Shown: positions 1 through 5,558 of the stretch, piece after piece
Layout of the letters: every line of letters begins with the position of its first letter
How positions within the stretch are numbered: the stretch's first letter is position 1
DNA from: Marinagarivorans sp. UBA5870
GTDB taxonomy: Bacteria; Pseudomonadota; Gammaproteobacteria; Pseudomonadales; Cellvibrionaceae
Direction: 5' to 3'
Length of the DNA stretch: 5,558 bases
Assembly (NCBI GenBank): GCA_002432555.1
Contig: DJFO01000088.1
Location: forward strand, 1-5,558
Program-made: the position numbers and the translations under genes
Notes under the pieces: generated by a model
The model's database searches: none
The model's input: only the letters and a program-made list of their open reading frames with translations
What the model was told of the DNA's origin: nothing

Positions 1-36
1 GCCTTCGCGGGAATGACGGGCAAGGGGCGGGAATGA
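1..36. repeat. End of an intergenic 'GCGGGAATGA' repeat
   Basis: The 10-mer GCGGGAATGA occurs at 7-16 and again at 27-36, exactly 20 bp apart. The first copy sits in GCCTTCGCGGGAATGACG, which matches one arm of an inverted repeat (GGATTCCCGCCTTCGCGGGAATGACG type) that I know to be widespread between genes of many proteobacteria. The other arm would lie left of the window, so the element cannot be folded here. It marks 1-80 as intergenic and lies just upstream of the beta-lactamase gene. Its family assignment rests on memory of the consensus. Confidence 0.5.
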
Positions 37-80
37 TCGCAAAGCAAGAAAATGGGATATAGACTCAACTGAGGTCCACA

Positions 81-1004
81 ATGCCAGGTAAGTTTTCCAG
101 CTATTGCACGGCGTTTTTTGCGCTGCTTTTTTTTCTCGCCTCATCGGGCTGCGCGACGGGGAGGGGATTAAACCCAGTAAAGCTCCCGCCGCCGTCCGAA
201 TGGGCGAAAATCTGTATCGATTGGGATGACTGGGACAAGGCCGGTCCGCCTTTTCATATCTTCGGCAACGCCTATTATGTAGGGACCTGTGGTATCACGG
301 CGATCCTGATTACCGGCGACGACGGTCATGTATTGATCGATGGCGGGACGGAGGTAGGGGCGGACAAGATTGCTGCAAACATCGAGGTTTTGGGTTTTTC
401 CCTGAGGGACATAAAATTATTACTCCATAGTCACGAACATTTTGACCATGTGGGGGGACTGGCGAGATTGCAGCAGCTCAGCGGTGCGCGGCTGCTGGCG
501 TCCCCGGAGGCGGCGCCGGTTTTGCGTACGGGAATTGCCTCCGATGCCGATCCGCAGGGGGATATGCACGACGCTTTTCCCGCAGCTCAAGTGGACGGAA
601 TCGTGCAGGCTGGCGAAGTTGTGAAGCTCGGTGATCTAAGGCTGACTCCCGTTGCCACGCCGGGGCATACACCGGGTGCGTTGAGTTGGCAATGGCGGTC
701 CTGCGAGGGGGATAATTGCGGCTACGTCGTTTACGCGGACAGTCTCTCGCCGATCAGTAGCGACACCTATCGCTTTAGCGATCATCCCGCTTATGTCAGC
801 GCCTATCGCGCGGGGCTGGGCAGGCTCGCCAAGTTGGAGTGCGATATTCTGCTGACTCCCCATCCTTCGGCCAGCAACCTGCGGAGCCGCCTCTCCACAC
901 CTCAGGGCCTGGTGAATCGCAATGGTTGCAAGGCCTACGCGGAGGGGATTTTCGCGCGGCTCGAACAGCGTATGGCCGATGAGCGGAAAGTAGTGGAACC
1001 TTAA
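81..1004 (+). CDS. bla: Subclass B3 metallo-beta-lactamase, exported
   Basis: A zinc hydrolase that opens the beta-lactam ring of penicillins, cephalosporins and usually carbapenems, acting in the periplasm. Residues 1-24 form a signal peptide (short basic start, hydrophobic AFFALLFFLASSGC). Cys24 could be lipidated, but the lipobox is poor (Ser at -3), so ordinary signal peptidase cleavage is equally possible. Zinc ligands of the B3 pattern are all present: H118, H120, D122 and H123 in HSHEHFDHVGG, H196 in TPGHTPG, and H261 in LLTPHPSASN. YADSLSPIS (218-226) carries the serines B3 enzymes have where B1/B2 enzymes have the Cys ligand. C254 and C283 fit the C-terminal disulfide of B3 enzymes, and C208/C213 may form another. 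The length of 307 aa is normal. The ATG at 81 follows GAGGT (71-75) at 5 nt spacing. The gene converges on the CheB-CheR gene and has no visible regulator nearby. A B3-fold enzyme with another substrate is possible but less likely given the full motif set. Confidence 0.93.
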   Translation: MPGKFSSYCTAFFALLFFLASSGCATGRGLNPVKLPPPSEWAKICIDWDDWDKAGPPFHIFGNAYYVGTCGITAILITGDDGHVLIDGGTEVGADKIAANIEVLGFSLRDIKLLLHSHEHFDHVGGLARLQQLSGARLLASPEAAPVLRTGIASDADPQGDMHDAFPAAQVDGIVQAGEVVKLGDLRLTPVATPGHTPGALSWQWRSCEGDNCGYVVYADSLSPISSDTYRFSDHPAYVSAYRAGLGRLAKLECDILLTPHPSASNLRSRLSTPQGLVNRNGCKAYAEGIFARLEQRMADERKVVEP

Positions 1005-1066
1005 AACGAGCGGCAGGCATTTTGGGCTGCGTATCTCAAAGTGGAGCGGGGTGTCCCATAAAAGTC

Positions 1067-3439
1067 TCAAGCCTGCTTTTTTTGCGTCTCCTCTAGGGTC
1101 ACGTCGATGAAGTTAATAAGAATCCCTTCATTGATTTTTTGGGCGGTGAGGTATGGCCGGATGCGGACAATATAATCACGCCCTTTGTTCGTTATTACTT
1201 TCCGATCGAACGAACGACCTGTTTCTAAGGTGAGTGTGAGATCCTGCGAAAATTCTTGGTAATTCAGGCAATGATTAAGATCGAAGAGCGGTCGGCCCAA
1301 GTCTGTGCCCCTCACTCGAAAAACATCCGCGGCCCGGGGTGTAAAACGCTTTATGTTCATGTCCCGGTCGATGAAAATCGCGGCAATGTCCGCGGAGTCG
1401 ATTAGGTTTTTGAGATCATCATTGGCCCTATGTACCTCGTTCAGTCTGGACTGTAGCTCCGAATTTACAAGGGCCAGTTCTTCGTTGACAGAGCGTAGTT
1501 CCTTGCGGTTAGCGTCGAGCTCTTTGGCTGTTGATTGCCTCTTCACGTTGGTTGCCGCGAGCTCGTCGGTTGATGCCCTCAATTGCTCGGTTGATATATG
1601 CGCTCCCTCAGTGGCGTCGCGAAGCTGATCCTTGTACATTTTCACTTCCGCTTGAAGCTGCGCGAATGACGCGGAGTCAGCACAATCTCCCACCGCAACC
1701 TGTATCGCCTCGCGCGAGTCGGAACGCCGGCCGGCGCGTTCGGCGGTGTGGAGCGGGTCGAACGCATTTTCCACAATCACAGATTGAGGCCCGTGCTCAA
1801 TAAGCGCGCGGTGATAAGGATCGGCAGATGAAGTAATTTTGGGCGCGGCCGGTTTTTCGATAGGTGGCAGAGGGGGGCGCGGAATCGGGGGTCTTCCGAC
1901 CGGTGGCAGTGGGATATCTTTCCGAGCCGATTCTCTGGCGCGGTAGATAGAACTTTCTCTATCCAATAACTCAAAATATTCACCCGCTTGTTCCGCTGAC
2001 TCGGAGCTACCAAGGAACAACAACCCACCCGGCTTAAGTGCGTAATGGAGCAGTTTTAATATGTGGTCTTGCGCATCGCGATTGAGGTAGATGAGGAGGT
2101 TGCGGCAGGAGATGAAATTGAGCCTGGAAAAAGGTGGATCCTGGAGCAGATTATGGGGTGCAAAGAGTACGTGATCTCGAATAAATTCCCGAATATGATA
2201 CCGGTCATTGTACCTCAGAAAAAAATTGTGCAACCGAACAGGCGTGACGTCGGCAACAATGGCGCTGGAATAGATACCGACCCGCGCGGATTTTATTGCG
2301 ATGTCGTTAACGTCGGAGGCGAAGACCTGATAGGTTGGAGGTGTGGCGGTTAGTGCCGCTTGTTCCGCAAGTAACATGGCGATGGAATAGGCCTCCTCCC
2401 CGGTTGAGCAAGGTGTTACCCAAGCGCGGATTTCGTCGTCTTCGCCGCGACCTTTGAATAATTCCTCCATATAGTCGCGTTCCAAAGTATCAAACGCGGG
2501 GCGATCTCGGAAGAAACTGGTCACACCGATCAGCATGTCCCCCAGCAGGGCAATTCGTTCCTGCGAATCTTTTTCGAGTAGCTCCACATAGACGGTGAGT
2601 GTAGGCACCGTACGCACTTGCAGGCGGCGCTCAAGGCGCCGCAACACAGTCGCCCGTTTATAGTTTTTGAAGTCATGCCCGCTATAGGACCAAAGTAAAG
2701 ACAGGATGCGTGTGATTGCCGACTCGTCGTCTTGTTTAAGTGGGGGCTCCCGAGCGCCATCGAAATCACCATAGTCGGGCATCGGAATAGTTATTTGACT
2801 CGCATTGGACCAGACGTCCATCAGCTTCTGCGGAATCTCAACCGCAGGAAGGACGAAGTCGACATTTCCGGTGGAGATCGCAGAGAGGGGCATGCTATCG
2901 TCGTCGGCGTCGCTGGGATCTTGCGCGAGCGTTACGCCCCCTTGTCCCTTTATTTGCGCTATGCCAACGGAACCGTCCGCACCCGCTCCGGATAAAATGA
3001 CCGCGATAGCGCGCTCTTTGTGAGCATCGGCTAACTCGCGAAAAAATTCATCGATTGCCGTTCTCTCACCGTGCTCCACGTTCAGGTCGGTCAGTTCAAC
3101 ATAACTCCCAACGAGCCGCGGCGATTTTTCCTCTGGGATAAGATAAATTAAGTCTTTTTCAAGTTTCGTTTTGCCGACCACTTTGATAATGGGCAGGGGT
3201 ATGCCGTACAGAGTTATCTGATCCGCCAAGCTTTTCTCGGACTGCGAAAGGTGTTGAACAACGATGAAGGCCATGCCGATGCTGCTCGGCATATTTTTAA
3301 ATAAGCGAATCAAAGCGGAGGCCCCACCTATTGACGCACCTATTCCAACGACAGGATATTTCGGCTCGGCGGGATTATGCGCACCATCAGAGGTCGCCGG
3401 CGACCGTTCCGTTTTGGTGTTCATCGAGAGGCGTCTCAT
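1067..3439 (-). CDS. CheB-CheR-PAS fusion (protein-glutamate methylesterase / glutamate methyltransferase)
   Basis: A 790-residue fusion of the two enzymes that remove and add methyl groups on chemoreceptor glutamates. CheB esterase, about 28-205: catalytic S36 (GIGAS), H63 (VVQHLS) and D155 (SGAGADG). CheR N-terminal helices, about 240-275, precede the SAM methyltransferase fold, about 300-500, with FFRDRPAF, WVTPCSTGEEAYS (340-352), FASDVN and FISCRNLLIYL (443-452). Then come a proline-rich linker (509-533), a shortened PAS-like piece (541-571), a coiled coil (about 593-677, with VNEELALVNSEL) and one PAS domain (about 678-780). The protein ends there, with no histidine kinase. It has no CheB receiver domain, as is usual for these fusions. 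The ATG at 3439 is 15 nt from AGGTGA, a long gap. The ATG at 3424 (M6) has no better site, and an in-frame TGA lies just upstream, so the start is one of these two. No other chemotaxis gene is nearby, so it looks like an orphan signalling protein. Confidence 0.92.
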   Translation of the reverse strand: MRRLSMNTKTERSPATSDGAHNPAEPKYPVVGIGASIGGASALIRLFKNMPSSIGMAFIVVQHLSQSEKSLADQITLYGIPLPIIKVVGKTKLEKDLIYLIPEEKSPRLVGSYVELTDLNVEHGERTAIDEFFRELADAHKERAIAVILSGAGADGSVGIAQIKGQGGVTLAQDPSDADDDSMPLSAISTGNVDFVLPAVEIPQKLMDVWSNASQITIPMPDYGDFDGAREPPLKQDDESAITRILSLLWSYSGHDFKNYKRATVLRRLERRLQVRTVPTLTVYVELLEKDSQERIALLGDMLIGVTSFFRDRPAFDTLERDYMEELFKGRGEDDEIRAWVTPCSTGEEAYSIAMLLAEQAALTATPPTYQVFASDVNDIAIKSARVGIYSSAIVADVTPVRLHNFFLRYNDRYHIREFIRDHVLFAPHNLLQDPPFSRLNFISCRNLLIYLNRDAQDHILKLLHYALKPGGLLFLGSSESAEQAGEYFELLDRESSIYRARESARKDIPLPPVGRPPIPRPPLPPIEKPAAPKITSSADPYHRALIEHGPQSVIVENAFDPLHTAERAGRRSDSREAIQVAVGDCADSASFAQLQAEVKMYKDQLRDATEGAHISTEQLRASTDELAATNVKRQSTAKELDANRKELRSVNEELALVNSELQSRLNEVHRANDDLKNLIDSADIAAIFIDRDMNIKRFTPRAADVFRVRGTDLGRPLFDLNHCLNYQEFSQDLTLTLETGRSFDRKVITNKGRDYIVRIRPYLTAQKINEGILINFIDVTLEETQKKQA

Positions 3440-3462
3440 AAAAGTCGCAGTTAATCACCTGA

Positions 3463-3491
3463 GTCATACTCCACGTCGAGGTAATTAGCAA
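3463..3491 (-). promoter_or_regulatory. Possible sigma70-type promoter for the CheB-CheR gene
   Basis: On the minus strand TTGCTA (3491-3486) is followed after 17 nt by TATGAC (3468-3463). Each hexamer matches the consensus at 4 of 6 positions. A start about 7 nt beyond the -10 would fall near 3456, leaving a very short leader that begins at the AGGTGA site. This is a weak pattern match only. Confidence 0.2.
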
Positions 3492-3782
3492 GGAGATGCA
3501 CTGCTGCAGATAAGCTCGAATGAGCACGCGCCTTGTGATGAACATGATAACCAATGCTGGAGTTGCTCTTTTCCTGTGAAATTTGAATGGTTTGGTGAGT
3601 GCAGCCTGTGGTTATGTTCCGCACGGTATTGTCATGGTATAAAATCACGGCATTCGGTTATTGGGAATCGAAGCGCAACGGCCTTTCCGACTCAGCATCG
3701 CGGTACGCCACTGGTCTCCTTTAAGCGCAGAGCTAAGTGCGTCGCCCCTACGGGATTCGAGGCCGAGGGAGTTTGAGCAAGG

Positions 3783-3795
3783 CCTTAGGCTAAGG
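3783..3795. repeat. Perfect palindrome CCTTAG-G-CTAAGG
   Basis: CCTTAG (3783-3788) and CTAAGG (3790-3795) are exact reverse complements around a single central G. The site is 91 bp upstream of the ATG at 3886. The same two half-sites recur at 3841-3865 with a wider spacer. It could be an operator, but the sequence does not identify the protein that would bind it. Confidence 0.45.
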
Positions 3796-3840
3796 TTTAA
3801 GCCGTTCACCAAGTCGCACAGCTGTATAAAAAATAGCTTG

Positions 3841-3865
3841 CCTTAGTCCCAAAAATGCACTAAGG
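3841..3865. repeat. Second CCTTAG...CTAAGG inverted pair
   Basis: CCTTAG (3841-3846) and CTAAGG (3860-3865) flank a 13-nt spacer and end 20 bp before the ATG at 3886. In RNA they could form a 6-bp hairpin just ahead of the start codon. In DNA they could be a second operator matching 3783-3795. No T-run follows, so it is not an intrinsic terminator. A TATAAA at 3825-3830 lies between the two palindromes and may be a -10 element, but no well-spaced -35 was found. Confidence 0.4.
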
Positions 3866-3885
3866 TCGCCGATTGAGTAACATTT

Positions 3886-4329
3886 ATGAATAAAAATGCA
3901 CTTGATGTTGTCCTGCGCCTTCATCATAAAGGTAGATCCTTAATCACCAATCCACGGCTGATGCTTCAAGCCAATGCTCTCCACGATCCAGACTCGCTTG
4001 CAAAGCGGCGTACTACCTTCATCGATTTTCACCGATACATGTTCTCGAAAAGCGATATGGAAATACAACAGCTTGAGAAGGCTTATTTCAGGGTGTTTTT
4101 AAAAAATCGAAGAACCTGGGGTCATAGTGCTGGCATCGAGTACTGTTTGCTGAATGACGCCATTGATTATCAGATCTGCATTCGCTCCGGCGACCAATAT
4201 GTTATCGACTGCGTTTCCGAGGAAATTGCGATGAATTGGTGGTGCAATGTCGGCTTGGCGGAGCAGGCCAGCGCGGTAACGTCGGAAGTTTTGATCGGAC
4301 TCGCGCGATCCCTTACGTCCCCTAATTAA
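3886..4329 (+). CDS. Hypothetical protein, 147 aa, family not recognised
   Basis: I do not recognise this protein. It begins MNKNALDVVLRLHHKG and ends in ARSLTSPN. It has no signal peptide and no membrane segment, so a cytoplasmic location is likely. The N-terminal half is basic and rich in Arg, Lys and His (HHKGRS, LAKRRTTF, FLKNRRTW). The C-terminal half is more acidic and holds three Cys (C97, C109 and C120 or close to these) and the aromatic MNWWCNVG. The start ATG has only a weak GAG (3875-3877) as ribosome site, although the ORF is the longest in the area and is preceded by the palindromes at 3783-3865. The next gene starts 141 bp downstream with its own upstream repeats, so the two need not be co-transcribed. 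It may be a lineage-specific gene or, less likely, a chance frame. The antisense frame at 4099-4389 is rejected. Confidence 0.6.
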   Translation: MNKNALDVVLRLHHKGRSLITNPRLMLQANALHDPDSLAKRRTTFIDFHRYMFSKSDMEIQQLEKAYFRVFLKNRRTWGHSAGIEYCLLNDAIDYQICIRSGDQYVIDCVSEEIAMNWWCNVGLAEQASAVTSEVLIGLARSLTSPN

Positions 4330-4402
4330 ATTCCACAAGACTCCGGCAATCGATTCTTCAGGTAGCGCCTTGCCTATGTTGTTTGGCATACCGATCGCAA
4401 TT

Positions 4403-4434
4403 GCTATCTAGACTTAGACTACGCTATCTGGACT
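4403..4434 (+). promoter_or_regulatory. 20-bp-spaced direct repeat upstream of the hemerythrin gene
   Basis: GCTATCTAGACT (4403-4414) and GCTATCTGGACT (4423-4434) match at 11 of 12 bases and start exactly 20 bp apart, about two helical turns. TAGACT is also repeated in tandem at 4409-4414 and 4415-4420. TTGCTA (4401-4406) and TATCTG (4425-4430), 18 nt apart, could be weak -35 and -10 elements inside the repeat, and TATAAA at 4434-4439 is another possible -10. Two equal sites on one DNA face are a common arrangement for a dimeric activator or response regulator. No binding protein can be named. Confidence 0.4.
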
Positions 4435-4470
4435 ATAAAAGGTTCACTTTCAACTGCACTGGGAGCAACC

Positions 4471-4953
4471 ATGCCAACCGCAACAAAACGAGCCGGGAAG
4501 ACCAAAAAAATAACACCGCAGAAGGACGCGATCGACCTTCTGAAAGCGGATCACAAGGTGGTCAACACGCTTTTCAAAGAATATGCAACCGCTCGTGCGC
4601 CAAAGAAGAGGGTGATCATTGCGCAGATCTGCAAGGAGCTTACGATACACGCGCAGATCGAAGAGGAAATATTTTATCCACGGGCGCAGTCCGCCATAAA
4701 AGATAAGGCATTAATCCCGGAAGCCGTGGTGGAACACCAAACATTGAAGTACCTGATCGCCCAGATTATGGATGCGCCGAGCGATGAGCTGTTTGCAGCG
4801 CGCGTGACGGTTCTGGCCGAATATGTAAAACACCACGTTAAAGAAGAGCAGAACGAACTGTTCCCACTGGTTAAAAAGAGCAAGTTGGACCTGGTCGCTC
4901 TGGGCGATGAGCTGCTTATGCGAAAGGAGGAGCTGCAAGCAGACTTCGGCTGA
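4471..4953 (+). CDS. Hemerythrin HHE domain protein
   Basis: A four-helix-bundle protein of the HHE cation-binding hemerythrin family, expected to hold a di-iron site. Family members bind oxygen or respond to O2, NO or oxidants. The actual role here is unknown. After a lysine-rich tail (1-17) the helices carry likely iron ligands: H28 (LLKADHKVV), H60 and E64 (IHAQIEEEIFYP), H89 (VVEHQTLKYLI), and H122 and E126 (KHHVKEEQNELFP). Both HxxxE motifs are intact. The length of 160 aa and the ending GDELLMRKEELQADFG are normal for single-domain members. There is no signal peptide, so it is cytoplasmic. The ATG at 4471 follows GGGAG (4461-4465) at 5 nt, a good ribosome site. The 20-bp-spaced direct repeat at 4403-4434 lies just upstream and may control it. 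The sequence right after its stop looks rearranged. Confidence 0.93.
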   Translation: MPTATKRAGKTKKITPQKDAIDLLKADHKVVNTLFKEYATARAPKKRVIIAQICKELTIHAQIEEEIFYPRAQSAIKDKALIPEAVVEHQTLKYLIAQIMDAPSDELFAARVTVLAEYVKHHVKEEQNELFPLVKKSKLDLVALGDELLMRKEELQADFG

Positions 4954-5022
4954 TCGAGGTCAATCAGGCGTTTGCCGGGCTCACAGCAGTGACTCCGGCT
5001 GCCCCAAACAAACCCGCGGTGA
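4953..5022 (+). pseudogene. Possible PAS domain fragment
   Basis: In the frame beginning ATC at 4953 the plus strand reads IEVNQAFAGLTAVTPAAP, which resembles the core of a PAS domain (I-x-x-N-x-A-F-x-x-L-T-G-Y-T-x-x-E). The match is short, starts where the hemerythrin gene stops, has no start codon and is in a different frame from the GGDEF domain downstream. It ends near 5022, where the conserved part of the minus-strand remnant begins. It may be the leftover of a sensor domain once joined to the GGDEF domain, but a chance resemblance cannot be excluded. Confidence 0.27.
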
Positions 5023-5311
5023 CCATATGGGCGTCATCCTTGCTCCATAAATTAGTAACATCCAGCAATTCGAAAATAAGAGAGTAGCCACTGCCGGAAT
5101 CTTTTGCGAGCAAGCGTGGCTGATCGCCCCGTGCGCACAAGTGCGTAGCCATCAAGTTGTTCCCTTCCAAGTAAAACACCGTTTCGGTAACGTTTCCCGC
5201 CGGGTCGCCGTAAATTGTCAGCTGGGCCGAGCCCTTCGACACAAACTTGTCAGTCAACCGGAAAGCCTTGTCTCTGCCGAATGGCGGGCTGACTAATTTC
5301 CGAAAAGTCTG
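4964..5311 (-). pseudogene. Remnant of a conserved small hypothetical protein gene, both ends lost
   Basis: The minus-strand frame is open from 5311 down to a stop at 4964-4966 and is bounded upstream by TGA at 5314-5312. No ATG or GTG opens it; the only possible start is TTG at 5257. Its centre, with LEGNNLMATHLCARGDQPRL and FELLDVTNL followed by DDAHM, matches from memory a conserved family of small bacterial proteins of unknown function (typical forms: THYC..GNQPR, FEFLDATNL, HM), which are usually longer on both sides. The family likeness stops at M, about 5024. The last 19 residues (VTAGLFGAAG and so on) are rich in Ala and Gly and do not fit. The N-terminal part before FGRDKAFRLTDKF is missing. 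I read it as a decayed internal piece. A functional 97-residue protein from the TTG is possible but unlikely, as no clear ribosome site was seen. Confidence 0.6.
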
Positions 5312-5558
5312 TCACCGATCCTCTGACTGGCACCTACAATCGCGCGGGAATAATGCAAATTGCCGACGGTCTTTTTTCCAACGAACAAATGAAGCGCGGA
5401 CTCTGCGTGATGTTATTGGACATAGATCATTTCAAACGCATCAACGACCGCCGTGGCCACGACACCGGCGACCGGGTGATCACCGGTGTCTGCGCTTTGG
5501 TGAAAGAAGTGGTGCGTCGCGGGGATTATTTCGGCCGTTGGGGTGGCGAGGAATTTAT
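5293..5558 (+). CDS. GGDEF domain (diguanylate cyclase), 5'-truncated, runs off the window
   Basis: GGDEF domains make cyclic di-GMP from two GTP. The frame opens after TGA at 5290-5292 and reads LISEKSVTDPLTGTYNRAG, then LLDIDHFKRINDRRGHD, then FGRWGGEEF at the window edge. The metal-binding Asp residues, the substrate-binding N and D of FKRIND and the active-site GGEEF are intact, so catalysis would be possible if the domain were made. What is odd is the front: the domain begins within a few residues of its first conserved motif (TDPLTG), with no sensor region in frame. The first ATG in frame (5353) lies inside the domain, past that motif, and no GTG or TTG precedes it. The minus-strand remnant overlaps the joint. 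It is most likely the tail of a gene broken by rearrangement. The 3' end is beyond the window. Domain identity is sure; loss of the start is probable. Confidence 0.85.

Larger units (their letters stand above)
3440..3885. other. 446-bp intergenic region without a credible gene
   Basis: Short open frames exist here on both strands (for example 3451-3648 minus, 3576-3776 and 3661-3846 plus). None has a good ribosome site or a protein that looks like a known family, and they overlap one another, so I do not call them. The left part should carry the promoter of the minus-strand CheB-CheR gene and the right part that of the plus-strand 3886 gene. The only structure I see is the set of CCTTAG/CTAAGG palindromes at 3783-3865. 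No tRNA or clear terminator was found. Confidence 0.6.

Noticed and set aside
636..1070. 144-residue minus-strand open frame over the beta-lactamase gene
   Set aside because: It is antisense to a gene with complete conserved motifs, and its own protein is rich in Arg and Pro with no recognisable family.
1013..1083. Possible intrinsic terminator for the beta-lactamase gene: GCAGGC (1013-1018) pairs with GCCTGC (1071-1076), followed by seven T
   Set aside because: The loop would be 52 nt with no convincing inner stem, and the T-run encodes the lysines at the end of the CheB-CheR protein.
3750..3775. CGGGATTCGAGGCC resembling the T-arm of a tRNA
   Set aside because: No matching acceptor, anticodon or D-arm pairing was found around it.
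3576..3846. Overlapping small plus-strand frames (66 and 61 residues) in the intergenic region
   Set aside because: No ribosome sites, no family likeness, and they compete with each other; they look like chance frames.
4099..4389. 96-residue minus-strand frame opposite the 3886 gene
   Set aside because: It lies antisense to the longer frame, lacks a clear start signal and has no recognisable motifs.
5023..5090. Extension of the PAS-like reading frame (TIWASSLLHK and on) past 5022
   Set aside because: This part is the antisense of the conserved core of the minus-strand remnant, so the plus-strand likeness is probably accidental.

Overview
The window reads like chromosomal or accessory DNA of an environmental proteobacterium, most likely a betaproteobacterium. 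This is an inference from the protein style (subclass B3 metallo-beta-lactamase, CheB-CheR-PAS fusion, HHE hemerythrin with a basic N-terminus, GGDEF enzyme) and from an intergenic repeat of the 'CCTTCGCGGGAATGACG' type at the left edge. The sequence alone does not fix a genus. No RNA gene, CRISPR array, transposase or integrase is visible.

Layout. Positions 1-36 hold the end of an intergenic repeat. At 81-1004 (+) lies an exported subclass B3 metallo-beta-lactamase with a complete zinc site. It converges on a large minus-strand gene (3439-1067) for a CheB methylesterase-CheR methyltransferase fusion with a proline-rich linker, a coiled coil and one C-terminal PAS domain. The region 3440-3885 has no credible gene but holds two CCTTAG/CTAAGG inverted pairs. 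Next come a 147-residue protein of unknown function (3886-4329, +), a 141-bp gap with a 20-bp-spaced direct repeat, and a 160-residue HHE hemerythrin-like protein (4471-4953, +).

The right end (about 4953-5558) looks like a scar. A short PAS-like stretch on the plus strand is followed by a minus-strand gene remnant lacking both ends. After that comes a GGDEF domain that opens directly at its first conserved motif, with an in-frame stop just upstream, and runs off the window. One possible reading is a PAS-GGDEF gene broken by an inverted fragment.

How the genes fit together. No operon is evident: the two largest genes converge, and the three plus-strand genes on the right are separated by gaps or damage. 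The CheB-CheR-PAS protein, hemerythrin and GGDEF fragment all belong to sensing or signalling families, but the sequence shows no direct functional link. No other chemotaxis gene is present. I do not see a convincing new multi-gene system. The best leads are the mosaic at the right end, the shortened CheB-CheR-PAS protein, the two unexplained repeat arrangements upstream of 3886 and 4471, and the unrecognised 147-residue protein.
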